From assembly GCA_016932735.1 (NCBI GenBank), contig JAFGCI010000001.1, positions 1-64,000 on the forward strand: a stretch of DNA of 64,000 bases, in the 5' to 3' direction. Under the pieces are notes generated by a model. That model was not told where the DNA came from and did no database searches. It was given only the letters and a program-made list of their open reading frames with translations. Source of the stretch: Candidatus Aenigmatarchaeota archaeon (GTDB taxonomy: Archaea; Aenigmatarchaeota; Aenigmatarchaeia; QMZP01; QMZT01). Numbering within the stretch: the first letter of the stretch is position 1; each line of letters begins with the position of its first letter. Positions 42,903-50,675 of this stretch are shown here, piece after piece. The translations under genes were made by a program, and so were the position numbers.

Positions 42903-45074
42903 TTAATAAACAGGAATGTTTCCGGTTGTTCCCGTTTTCAGTTCTATCTTCTTGACCGATTCCAAATCTTCGATATTATTTATCCTCAGAAGGTTAGGAG
43001 ATTTGGTGTATAGCAGTTCCTCGATGTATAGACTTCTTTCGACCTGAGGAGACCAGTAGTTGGAATTGTCTGAATGGTCAATGAGGCCGCGAAGTACAAT
43101 CTCGTCTTCAGTTATATGGAAGACGAACGCTCCGTTGTAGCCTTCAGAACTTCCCTCGCCGTTGTAGCCTTTGTATGTGTATGAATATGCGGGGATTACG
43201 AGAAGCTCCTTCTCTTTCGAGAAAAGGAACGCATGATGGTCGTACAAAGCGGTTGACTGCGCGTATCTTTCATCAGTCACGAACTTTGCCGTCTCCTTAG
43301 GACTTACTACATTAGTCACATCAAAGATGCTTATCTTCAGTCCTGTCGTTCTTCCGGTTTCGGTCGCATCCTGACCTATACCTATGATATGGTTGTCATC
43401 ATACGGATGCAGGTATCTTGAGAATCCCGGAATCTTTAATTCACCAAGATTCTGTATGTTCCTCGGGTTGCTAAGGTCTATGACGAAGAACGGATCGACC
43501 TGACGGAACGTCACCATGTACAAACGATCGCCCATGAATCTTGTCGAATAAATCTGTTCGCCTTTTGCAAGTCCTTCCAGCTTTCCAATTATATTCAGTC
43601 CCGAATCGAGTGCATAGACATTATTCTGTGATTCGATGGTTTCCGAACCAAACTGCGACCATCTTCTTGAGACGGTCGTTGCAATCCTGAATACATTATC
43701 GTTCTCGTCCATTGAGAACTGGTTCATTATATGTCCCGGGACCTTTCCGTTCGCATCAACAGAAATCTGCCCGTTGTCGTATCCGAGCTTGTTAACTACA
43801 GTGTATTCGAAGTAGTCATATTTTGCAAGCTCCGCCTTCAGAAGGATTTCGGCCTGATCCTGCATAGCTTCCTGCTCTTTTTGTGTGAGATAGTTTGCAT
43901 AGTTCTGATAAATCTCGAATATCTTTGCATCCTTCTCATACTGTGACAGTACATCATTGTCTGTCTGTTTTATCTTCTCTATTACAGTCCTGTCAGCATC
44001 CGACAAATAAGGCTCCATGAGCTGCATTATAATCTTTTTCTGGATATCCCATTCATTTATCTGTTCGGTGTATGTGATGTATATGTTATCGTGAGACATG
44101 TATAAGTTCTGGTTGTATTCCACAAAGACTGCCTTTGAATCTATATCATCGGATGGGTTGGCAAGATTTATTGCATGGACTGTCATAAGATGAGCATTCG
44201 TGTAAGGGATGTCAAAGTAATAGATGTCTGAAACAGGCATTGATATCTTCTCTTCGCCTCTGACGATTATGGGCGTCGGGAAGTCCGTCCTGTAGTCGGG
44301 CATGGAACTTGAGACAAAATATACATAGTCGCCCTTCATTCTTGCACGGAAATAATTTCCTTCAAACTTGTACTCCTTCGTAAGGGTTGGATTCTCCCTG
44401 TCAGAAATATCATATATGTTGAAGTAAGTCATTCCGTATTTGGGGCGAAAATCAATCTTTCTGAAGAATTCCGCGTTGTTGAAATTTCCAAAAACAGAAA
44501 GCTTATCTCCGTTTATGAAAAGGTCGCTCGGGCTGTTATCGAACTTTATAGTGGAAACAATCTCCGCGTCCTCTCCTGGATATGCCTTTATGATAAAGAC
44601 TGTGTTTCCCGTAATCGTATAAATGTAGTTGCCGTCGGTTTTTATGATGTCAGCTTCATCAACACCTTTGACCTGGACGTTCGTTTCAGAGTAGTCCCAT
44701 GAAGAACCGGATTCACCTGCCTTCTGAATTCCGTCCGCCAAAGGAGCTGCAGTAGGAGTTGCCATGGAATCCATTGCTATAGATTCTTCCATTACTCCTG
44801 TGCTTCTTGCGAAGCCGCTTCCGCTATAATAATAGCTGCCGCCCTGATTGGATTTCACGAAATTCGTGAACTCATCAACCGTTGAAAATTGTTTCGTATT
44901 CACGGGGGAAATTGGGTCGAAGCTCGACGAACTGTATGTGCCCCGTTGCAGCGCAACAGAAATAGGGTTGCTGATACCCGGTGTTGTCAGAATGAACGCT
45001 GATACAGCAAGGACTACCACAGAAAAAATGGCCAGCCCAAGGCTCGCAGCATTCGGCTTATTATCTTTACTCAT
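42903..45074 (-). CDS. Secreted beta-propeller protein (COG4880 type)
   Basis: 723 aa: an N-terminal membrane helix (about residues 12-30), a short Ser-rich stalk and a large beta-propeller domain with repeated strand motifs (ADIIKTDGNYIYTITGN near 140, then YFNIYDISD, FFVIDLSNP, ISIFDVTN). This matches the archaeal and bacterial secreted beta-propeller family distantly related to WD40. An alpha-helical insertion lies at about 340-415. AAGGTGAT precedes the ATG. It probably faces the outside; function unknown. Confidence 0.87.
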   Translation of the reverse strand: MSKDNKPNAASLGLAIFSVVVLAVSAFILTTPGISNPISVALQRGTYSSSSFDPISPVNTKQFSTVDEFTNFVKSNQGGSYYYSGSGFARSTGVMEESIAMDSMATPTAAPLADGIQKAGESGSSWDYSETNVQVKGVDEADIIKTDGNYIYTITGNTVFIIKAYPGEDAEIVSTIKFDNSPSDLFINGDKLSVFGNFNNAEFFRKIDFRPKYGMTYFNIYDISDRENPTLTKEYKFEGNYFRARMKGDYVYFVSSSMPDYRTDFPTPIIVRGEEKISMPVSDIYYFDIPYTNAHLMTVHAINLANPSDDIDSKAVFVEYNQNLYMSHDNIYITYTEQINEWDIQKKIIMQLMEPYLSDADRTVIEKIKQTDNDVLSQYEKDAKIFEIYQNYANYLTQKEQEAMQDQAEILLKAELAKYDYFEYTVVNKLGYDNGQISVDANGKVPGHIMNQFSMDENDNVFRIATTVSRRWSQFGSETIESQNNVYALDSGLNIIGKLEGLAKGEQIYSTRFMGDRLYMVTFRQVDPFFVIDLSNPRNIQNLGELKIPGFSRYLHPYDDNHIIGIGQDATETGRTTGLKISIFDVTNVVSPKETAKFVTDERYAQSTALYDHHAFLFSKEKELLVIPAYSYTYKGYNGEGSSEGYNGAFVFHITEDEIVLRGLIDHSDNSNYWSPQVERSLYIEELLYTKSPNLLRINNIEDLESVKKIELKTGTTGNIPVY

Positions 45075-45200
45075 AATATAATCACCTTCATTGTTTAAAC
45101 AGATTGCATTAACCTGCTAAATAATAGTTGAATTAAGATTAATAATCTCTTTTCGTTTTATTGCGGGATTTCCCGAAAATAAGACCAAGCAAATGGCATG

Positions 45201-45210
45201 ATTTAAAAAA
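45201..45210 (+). promoter_or_regulatory. TATA box for the 45232 gene
   Basis: ATTTAAAAAA centred about 27 nt before the ATG at 45232, indicating a leaderless transcript. Confidence 0.45.
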
Positions 45211-45231
45211 AGAAACATACATACTGTTATT

Positions 45232-45543
45232 ATGGCAAGCGACATGAACAAGGCGAGGATTGTAATCATTATAGGCATTATAGCAATCATAGCTGTCGCA
45301 GTTTTCGGCGGAACATGGTTCTTTTTCACAAAGGACAAAGCGGTTCCTGTATCATGGGATGTTGCCTCAATGCTTCTTCAGGAAGGGAATGTATTGACGG
45401 TCATGCGGACCTCCGAGGGAATATACTTCGTTGTAGACGCCGAAAGAACTATAGTTTCTCAGGAGCCTTACGAAAACGCGCTTGAATCCGAGCTTTCGAA
45501 GTGCGGAGAAAAATGCAGCAGGACCGAATATATCAGGCAGTGA
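45232..45543 (+). CDS. Small single-pass membrane protein, 103 aa
   Basis: One N-terminal transmembrane helix (about residues 9-31) and a beta-rich outer domain of about 70 residues with two Cys near the end (CGEKC). It is not recognised. It is transcribed from its own promoter and converges with the Xre gene, with one base between the two stops. Confidence 0.6.
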   Translation: MASDMNKARIVIIIGIIAIIAVAVFGGTWFFFTKDKAVPVSWDVASMLLQEGNVLTVMRTSEGIYFVVDAERTIVSQEPYENALESELSKCGEKCSRTEYIRQ

Positions 45544-45544
45544 T

Positions 45545-45739
45545 CTAATCCTCAAAAACAAAAACCTCATCTATCTTAGACTTGAGGGCTTTCGATATAT
45601 CATGAGCCAGTTTAAGGGACGGGTTGTATTTTCCTTTCTCCAAAAAGACAATGGTCTCCCTTCTGACCCCCACAATCCTTGCAAGGTCGTCCTGAGTCAT
45701 GCCGAACCTTGCGCGAAGCTCCTTTATTTTTGTTTTCAT
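45545..45739 (-). CDS. Xre-family helix-turn-helix regulator
   Basis: 64-aa single-domain Cro/CI-type [35 protein letters not shown] spans the DNA-binding helices. It starts immediately after the stop of the DUF2178-like membrane gene (TAG ATG), the usual arrangement for this regulator/membrane-protein pair. It probably binds the inverted repeat upstream of the pair (46151-46193). Confidence 0.88.
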   Translation of the reverse strand: MKTKIKELRARFGMTQDDLARIVGVRRETIVFLEKGKYNPSLKLAHDISKALKSKIDEVFVFED

Positions 45740-46120
45740 CTATACGTCGCCCTTCCGAAGATAGTACCATCTGAACGCAATCATTGTCACCGTCATGAAG
45801 AAGAACACCAATCCAAGGGCGGCGCCTGCCGGCATTGTTACCAGCTTCGTATAGTCTGCCCAGTAAAGCAGAGCGACAAAGACGAATGTAAGCATCCATG
45901 ACCACGCCGTTCCATAAGCTCCAAGCTTTACTGTCCGCTCGTCTTTCTGGTAGGCTTCCGGATGGCGTTTCCTGAACAAAGTCAGTACTACAATGAACGC
46001 TAAAATAAAGAACGCGCTGGACATCGACACGTCATCTATGCCTCGCCATAAGAGCATGACAAGCATTACCATTACCAGCAGAAGCCGGACAGACATCCAT
46101 TTGATTTCGTCTTTCATCAT
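45740..46120 (-). CDS. DUF2178-like membrane protein
   Basis: 126 aa with four hydrophobic segments in two pairs separated by the conserved-looking RHPEAYQKDERTVKLGAYG loop, as in DUF2178 and related proteins that travel with Xre regulators. The function is unknown. GAGGCGAT precedes ATGATG; either ATG may be used. Confidence 0.75.
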   Translation of the reverse strand: MMKDEIKWMSVRLLLVMVMLVMLLWRGIDDVSMSSAFFILAFIVVLTLFRKRHPEAYQKDERTVKLGAYGTAWSWMLTFVFVALLYWADYTKLVTMPAGAALGLVFFFMTVTMIAFRWYYLRKGDV

Positions 46121-46150
46121 ATCGCCTCGTAATATAATGTTAGAAATTTA

Positions 46151-46193
46151 TAACTTTATGTTATATATTTATCACTTTAGGTATATAAAGTTA
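46151..46193. promoter_or_regulatory. Inverted repeat flanking the Xre-operon TATA box
   Basis: TAACTTTAT (46151-46159) and ATAAAGTTA (46185-46193) are perfect 9-bp arms separated by 25 bp that contain the minus-strand TATA-like ATAAATATATAAC. They are likely operator half-sites for the Xre protein. Confidence 0.5.
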
Positions 46194-46203
46194 GCGGAAA
46201 GAA

Positions 46204-46983
46204 TCAGGACAAATTAAACAATCTTTTTCTGGTCAATTCGAGATATTCTTTCTCTGTGTCTATTCCAATGTACTTTCTTCGAAGCATCTTTGCAACAACC
46301 CCGGTTGTCCCTGAGCCATTGAAAGGATCGAGAACCAAATCCCCCTCATCAGTGCTTGATTCAATTATCCTTTTCAAAAGTTCTATCGGCTTTTGCGTCG
46401 GATGCTTTCCATGGACTTTTTCTCTTAACGGCGTTAACGGAATTGACCAGACACTTTTCATCTGTTTTCCTTTAGGATTAATCTTATCAGAATTCCAGTC
46501 CTTCATTTTCTGATAATTGAACTTGTGCCTTCCGTTCTTTCTTGCCCAGAGAACAGTTTCATGACTGTGAGCAAAATACCTGCAGGAAAGATTCGGAGGC
46601 GCATTTGGTTTGAACCAGGAAATCTCATTTAATATCTTGAATCCCAGAGTCTGCAATGCAAAACCAATGTAATAAATATTATGGGGTGTTCCTGAAATCC
46701 AGATAGTTCCGCCATCTTTAAGGACTTCCCTGCATCCTGAGAGCCACTTAAGCGTGAAATCGAAATTGTCCTTAAAGCCGTTGGACTTATCCCATTCCGC
46801 CTTATCAACACGGACCATCTTACCTGCCTTGCAGGTAATACCGCCATTGGACAAAAAGTAAGGCGGGTCCGCGAAGATCATGTCGATGCTATTGCCTGCA
46901 ATCATAGAAAGTATCGTGGTGCAGTCGCCCAGATAAAGGACGATGTCTCTTTCCCTGTAGAAGATTTTATCAATTAAAACCAA
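46204..46983 (-). CDS. DpnA-like beta-class DNA adenine methyltransferase
   Basis: 259 aa. Motif IV is DPPYFLSNGG near residues 39-48 and the SAM-binding motif I is DPFNGSGTTG near the C-terminus, a beta-class order. The segments VDKAEWDKS, GTIWISGTPHNIYYIGFAL, APPNLSCRYFAHSHETVLWARK and GKHPTQKPIELLKRII closely follow M.DpnIIB (DpnA), from memory, so GATC is the predicted target. Only a TTG start (46983) is available in frame; the TATA box (47013-47021) fits a near-leaderless transcript, with three GATC sites in the promoter. It lies downstream of the DpnI-like gene. Confidence 0.88.
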   Translation of the reverse strand: MVLIDKIFYRERDIVLYLGDCTTILSMIAGNSIDMIFADPPYFLSNGGITCKAGKMVRVDKAEWDKSNGFKDNFDFTLKWLSGCREVLKDGGTIWISGTPHNIYYIGFALQTLGFKILNEISWFKPNAPPNLSCRYFAHSHETVLWARKNGRHKFNYQKMKDWNSDKINPKGKQMKSVWSIPLTPLREKVHGKHPTQKPIELLKRIIESSTDEGDLVLDPFNGSGTTGVVAKMLRRKYIGIDTEKEYLELTRKRLFNLS

Positions 46984-46991
46984 GATACATC

Positions 46992-47006
46992 GATCCGATC
47001 TTGATC
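46992..47006. promoter_or_regulatory. Cluster of three GATC sites in the methyltransferase promoter
   Basis: GATC at 46992-46995, 46997-47000 and 47003-47006, between the TATA box and the start codon of the methyltransferase gene. If the enzyme methylates GATC, these sites would let methylation state feed back on its own transcription. Confidence 0.5.
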
Positions 47007-47059
47007 AGGATTGCTTATAAAACATTATCAAGAAAATGTTAAGGAACTGTTAAGAATTA

Positions 47060-47836
47060 CTACATCCTTATTATTTTATATTCTCCTCTCGAGTTGAATT
47101 CCAGCAAATTTTTATCTCTAAGAATTTGTAACTGTTGCCTTATTTTTGCTTTTATGTTGTTGTTTGCAGGATGCAGTTCTTTTAGATAGTCTTCAAATTT
47201 ATACACATCTTTCAGAATAAATTGTTCTTTTCTCAAATCTTCAACACATTTCAGGACATCGGAAGTCCATCCCCTAAGTTCAGGTCGTTTTTCATTAAGG
47301 AAACTCATTCTTTTCCATGCTTTGTTGACTTTCTCTTTGGATATTATTTCTTCATTTCTGATTATTGGTATCCTTCCATCTTCAGGTATCCTATCAAGAA
47401 GTATATTACACCCTACCCATTCATTAGACCTCCCCTTTGGTTTTGTAGGGTTTCTTTTCTCAATTATCGAAAGAGAAAAGAAAAAACGTGGTACCATGAA
47501 AAGATTTTTTATAACCCATTCATCTCTCGAGTAATGCATCAGAAGAAAATTTGGAATTCTGTTTGCTCCAATAGAAGATGTCATAGTATAGAATTCTCCA
47601 TCAACAACTCTTTTTCCAAATTTTGTTTTGGAAGCTTTCAACTGGAAATCGTTTCTACATTTAGGGCAGATAAAATCGAGAACTTTTGTATTATTTTTCA
47701 GAGACTCTACATTCCCATTAAGACAACAAGGACAATACATTTCAGAAGAGAACCAGTTTTCAGAAAGTACCCTGATTATCTGGCTCGGGCTTTTGTAGTG
47801 CTTCAATACATCATCGTCTAAAATAGAAATCTGCAT
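47060..47836 (-). CDS. DpnI-like restriction/methyl-GATC reader protein
   Basis: 258 aa with DpnI layout: an N-terminal PD-(D/E)xK-type domain with zinc cysteines C35, C38, C57 and C60, and a C-terminal winged helix (about 190-258) with RQQLQILRDK identical in type to DpnI. WVGCNI and RGWTSDVL also match. DpnI cuts only adenine-methylated GATC. From memory of DpnI, its D53-E64-K66 triad corresponds here to D54-Q65-K67, so the catalytic Glu is Gln. Start ATG 47836; a GATC lies in its promoter at 47863. It is divergent from the nuclease-like gene at 47947. Confidence 0.88.
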   Translation of the reverse strand: MQISILDDDVLKHYKSPSQIIRVLSENWFSSEMYCPCCLNGNVESLKNNTKVLDFICPKCRNDFQLKASKTKFGKRVVDGEFYTMTSSIGANRIPNFLLMHYSRDEWVIKNLFMVPRFFFSLSIIEKRNPTKPKGRSNEWVGCNILLDRIPEDGRIPIIRNEEIISKEKVNKAWKRMSFLNEKRPELRGWTSDVLKCVEDLRKEQFILKDVYKFEDYLKELHPANNNIKAKIRQQLQILRDKNLLEFNSRGEYKIIRM

Positions 47837-47916
47837 AGTTTAGATTTGTTTTACTTGTTTAAGATCTTTAGAAAATCGTCCGTCTCGGATTTAGATGCCG
47901 ACTTTGAAAAATCTTA

Positions 47917-47925
47917 TTTTATAAA
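47917..47925 (+). promoter_or_regulatory. TATA box for the DUF559-like gene
   Basis: TTTTATAAA centred 26 nt before the ATG at 47947, so the transcript should be leaderless. Confidence 0.5.
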
Positions 47926-47946
47926 CCTTCAACCTAAACCACAATC

Positions 47947-48381
47947 ATGTCAAAATATTTTTGTAATGAGTGCAGGAAACCAATAACAGAGGACGAGTTC
48001 CTTTTTTCAACTGGCAAATACAGGAGACCCCTTTGCAGGTTTCATCAAAAAGAAGAAAAGAAATCAACGCCGGAGGCTTTAGAACTTGGAAAAGCATTGA
48101 AAAGTAGGGGTGTTCCAGTTGAATTGGAGAAATTTGACGGTTTCAAGCATATTGATATAGCAGTCTTTGATGCTAAAGTTAACATAGAGGTTGATGGCGT
48201 ACAGCACAATCTGAAAAAGGAGCAGGCTTTGGCTGATCTTAAAAGAACATTCTTTTCTTTCAAAAAAGGTTTTCTTACTCTCAGAATACCCAACATACTT
48301 GTAAGAGATAAAAAAACTCTTGAAGAAACTGCCGATTTTATAACAGAATTTCTTATTGAAAGCAGAGATCAATTAGAATAA
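47947..48381 (+). CDS. Zn-finger plus DUF559/Vsr-like nuclease domain protein
   Basis: 144 aa. The N-terminus has CNEC (residues 6-9) and a later Cys/His pair near 30-33 (CRFH), a possible zinc finger. The rest looks like the DUF559/Vsr-type PD-(D/E)xK fold: KHIDIAVFDAKVNIEVDGVQH gives the Asp and the ExDG segment, followed by FLTLRIPN. It is divergent from the DpnI-like gene with about 110 bp shared promoter DNA, so it may belong to the same DNA-modification islet. Activity is unproven. Confidence 0.68.
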   Translation: MSKYFCNECRKPITEDEFLFSTGKYRRPLCRFHQKEEKKSTPEALELGKALKSRGVPVELEKFDGFKHIDIAVFDAKVNIEVDGVQHNLKKEQALADLKRTFFSFKKGFLTLRIPNILVRDKKTLEETADFITEFLIESRDQLE

Positions 48382-48393
48382 AACCCTCAATAA

Positions 48394-48753
48394 ATGATAC
48401 TTATGAAATCCAAAGAAGTCGATGAGTATATTGAAAAGCAGAAATCTCCCCAGAAGGAGATTTGCAGGAAATTAAGGAAGATTATCCTCGCGAAGTTCCC
48501 GAAGGCTGAAGAGAAAATGAAGCTGGGCGTTCCGTGGTACGGAAAATTCTATATAGTGAGCCTTAAGGACAGCGTCAATCTCGGCTTTTCGGTTGAAGGG
48601 CTTCCGAAGAAAGATGCGGATAATTTCTCAGGAAAAGGAAGAATGATGAGGCATCTGAAGTTCAGAGACGTAAAAGAGATTGATGAAAAGAAGATTTCAG
48701 GACTTCTGGAGCTTGTCGATAAGAAAGCGAAATGCGGAAGCTGTTATAAATGA
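48394..48753 (+). CDS. DUF1801 domain protein
   Basis: 119-aa protein of the YdhG/DUF1801 family: VDEYIEKQKSPQKEICRKLRKIIL at the start, then KMKLGVPWYGKFYIVSLK and a C-terminal Lys-rich helix. The function of the family is unknown. It lies 12 nt after the nuclease-like gene and may share its transcript. ATG 48403 is an alternative start; neither has a clear ribosome-binding site. Confidence 0.8.
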   Translation: MILMKSKEVDEYIEKQKSPQKEICRKLRKIILAKFPKAEEKMKLGVPWYGKFYIVSLKDSVNLGFSVEGLPKKDADNFSGKGRMMRHLKFRDVKEIDEKKISGLLELVDKKAKCGSCYK

Positions 48754-48765
48754 ATATCCGCAATT

Positions 48766-49521
48766 CTAAATTTCCTCAACAATCATTGATGAGAAATCAA
48801 TCGGTTCTACTACCTTTTCTGGTCTTGGGGGCGGAGTATACATCATTTGTCCATCCGACATTTCAACCTTTCCATAAGGTTTCATTTTATCAGGATCAAA
48901 ATCTTCTCTTTTTGAAAAGGGAAGGCAACGCAGTACTCCCCCGTTCGCGTGCAGGAACTGGTAGCCGGGATATGAACCAATTATGGGTTCGTCCTGATGA
49001 GATGCCTCGGAGATTTCTTTGAAGAATGGTTCCATGTTCTTCGGTATGTCACCAGGGAACACGCTTGAAAGAGTTACTGTCTTTATCAGGCGTAGGGGGC
49101 CCGTGAAATAATGATATTCACCCCAAAATTTGAACTGCGGATTATTTTTCCAATTCTTCTTTTCATCGTTTTTGACCTCGCTTACCTGCGGACCGAGAAC
49201 CTGATCACCGTAATGCTCAAAGTCGCGGTTCATCTCCTCAGTTGTCGGATACCTGAAATGAGCATCTATTTTAGCTAAAACACCTGCAGGCTCTTTTCTT
49301 CTCAATGAATACTGTCCTATTCCTGCAGGACCTGCATGAGACATCCATAAAGACGGATGGGTATTCTGCTCGTCGCATGAGTTTTCAAGTGTCTGGAAAC
49401 CCTTTGCTGCGTATATGGCGACCGGTGCAAAAAGGTTGGCTCCTGCTTGGAATATGCTGTACGTAAATATAGCAGGTTCTATCTCATCCATAATGATTCT
49501 TGCTCTATCTATTCGGCTCAT
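48766..49521 (-). CDS. Hypothetical protein, 251 aa
   Basis: Soluble protein not recognised; it is rich in aromatic residues, His and Pro, with a Pro-rich C-terminus. There is no signal peptide. The TATA box ATTTAAAAAC (49545-49554) is centred about 28 nt before the ATG at 49521, so the gene is probably leaderless and monocistronic. It converges with the DUF1801 gene. Confidence 0.6.
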   Translation of the reverse strand: MSRIDRARIIMDEIEPAIFTYSIFQAGANLFAPVAIYAAKGFQTLENSCDEQNTHPSLWMSHAGPAGIGQYSLRRKEPAGVLAKIDAHFRYPTTEEMNRDFEHYGDQVLGPQVSEVKNDEKKNWKNNPQFKFWGEYHYFTGPLRLIKTVTLSSVFPGDIPKNMEPFFKEISEASHQDEPIIGSYPGYQFLHANGGVLRCLPFSKREDFDPDKMKPYGKVEMSDGQMMYTPPPRPEKVVEPIDFSSMIVEEI

Positions 49522-49544
49522 AATATTTTTGTTATCACTACAAA

Positions 49545-49554
49545 GTTTTTAAAT
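49545..49554 (-). promoter_or_regulatory. TATA box for the 49521 gene
   Basis: ATTTAAAAAC on the minus strand with leaderless spacing to the ATG at 49521. Confidence 0.45.
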
Positions 49555-49571
49555 GGGTATTGTTCAAAGAG

Positions 49572-49739
49572 TTACCGTCTCTTCTCTACAATCAGAACAA
49601 AATCAATATCCGCTGCCGGAACGGAATTCGGTATAATCGATACTACCTCTCCGTTCATGCTGTTTAAGAACTCTTCCAGTTTGTACTGGTCCTTTGCCAT
49701 CTTTATCTCAAACTTATGAACCCTGTATTTTGATGCCAT
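49572..49739 (-). CDS. Small DUF4177-like protein, 55 aa
   Basis: 55 aa beginning at the ATG at 49739, which has the ribosome-binding site GGGGGATGTGAT just upstream. The pattern (YRVHKFEI at the start, a helix with LEEFLNSM, then strands VVSIIPN and FVLIVEKR) resembles DUF4177-type small alpha/beta proteins. A longer frame to 49928 is not credible because it overlaps the next gene and lacks a ribosome-binding site. Function unknown. Confidence 0.6.
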   Translation of the reverse strand: MASKYRVHKFEIKMAKDQYKLEEFLNSMNGEVVSIIPNSVPAADIDFVLIVEKRR

Positions 49740-49815
49740 TTTATCACATCCCCCTTTACACAAATTGTAAGTAAGATTGATAAAGAGATGAAAAGAAAAG
49801 TTCATTACCCGTAGA

Positions 49816-49995
49816 TCAGTCCTTATTCTTTCCGCCGGAGCCCATGAGTGCGAGGGCGACGAGCGCGAGAAGTATGCCGAAGAATAACAAACCAGTCCAC
49901 AAGCCTTCTCCTGTCTGCATGAAAACATAAGCCAGAACGAACATTACTGCCGCCACGACGAAGAGAATAAGCCCGATGAGCTTTGACGTATCCAT
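49816..49995 (-). CDS. Small two-helix membrane protein, 59 aa
   Basis: A clear reading frame with two transmembrane helices (about residues 5-26 and 33-51) and a short basic tail. The TATA box CCTTATAAC (50017-50025) is centred 26 nt before the ATG at 49995, so it is likely leaderless, and the 55-aa gene downstream may be co-transcribed. It is not recognised. Confidence 0.6.
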   Translation of the reverse strand: MDTSKLIGLILFVVAAVMFVLAYVFMQTGEGLWTGLLFFGILLALVALALMGSGGKNKD

Positions 49996-50098
49996 TATTC
50001 TAATTGGATGCTCTTAGTTATAAGGATTCACTTTTCACTATTCAGCTCTCTGGAAAGCCCTTATATACGATTTGGGAGAATCATTTTTTGTGGTGAAA

Positions 50099-50131
50099 AT
50101 GTATAAGGATTTTTGGGAAGAGGAGTTTTAG
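50099..50131 (+). CDS. Possible 10-codon leader peptide or remnant
   Basis: ATG at 50099 with GGTG 4 nt upstream and TATA-like TTATATAC at 50061-50068, ending after ten codons (MYKDFWEEEF). The flavodoxin gene downstream has its own TATA box at 50147-50155. It could be a translated leader, a small RNA start or chance. Confidence 0.22.
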   Translation: MYKDFWEEEF

Positions 50132-50177
50132 CTGGAAGCTGCGAATCTTTTTATTTTCCCACACCCCTCCTTTAATT

Positions 50178-50648
50178 ATGAAAGGAAAAACTGTCGTTGC
50201 TTTTGCGTCCAAGAGCGGGGTAACCGAGGAAGCCGCTACCCTCATTGCTAAGACGCTTAGAGATAATGGTATTGAGACAGAACTTGTAAACCTCAGGAAG
50301 GACAAGAAATTCATAGCTTCTGCATATGATAATGTTGTCGTTGGCGGAGCTGTAAGGTGCGGAAAGATTTATGGAGAAGTCGAAAATTTCTTCAAGAGAA
50401 ACAATCTGTCAAAAAAGAAAGCCGGTTTGTTCATTGTAAGCGGAGGCGGCGGAGACCCCAAAGAGCATGACAGCGCCCTGGAGAAATACAACGGGAGTAT
50501 AACCCGCCAGTTCTCCGATGTAAACTTCGTATCAAATGCTGCTTTTGGTGGAATGATGAAGATTTTTGGAAAGACTGTTTTTGATAACAGAGACCCTGAG
50601 AAAGTCAGGAAATGGGCAGAAGAGCTTTCCATCAAGCTAAAGAAATAA
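50178..50648 (+). CDS. Flavodoxin-domain protein (HemG/Flavodoxin_5-like)
   Basis: 156-aa flavodoxin-like protein. The FMN phosphate loop is FASKSGVTEEAA at the N-terminus, followed by VVVGGAVRCGKIYG and SGGGGDPKEHD. The pattern matches Flavodoxin_5, which includes HemG-type protoporphyrinogen oxidase, but the substrate here is unknown; it may simply be an electron carrier. TATA spacing supports a leaderless ATG at 50178. Confidence 0.82.
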   Translation: MKGKTVVAFASKSGVTEEAATLIAKTLRDNGIETELVNLRKDKKFIASAYDNVVVGGAVRCGKIYGEVENFFKRNNLSKKKAGLFIVSGGGGDPKEHDSALEKYNGSITRQFSDVNFVSNAAFGGMMKIFGKTVFDNRDPEKVRKWAEELSIKLKK

Positions 50649-50675
50649 ATTTAAAGAAAAAGGAAAGAATCCTTC

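Noticed and set aside
47222-47821. 199-codon plus-strand frame opposite the DpnI-like gene
   Set aside because: Antisense of a clear homolog, Phe/Tyr/Ser-rich, no promoter or ribosome-binding site.
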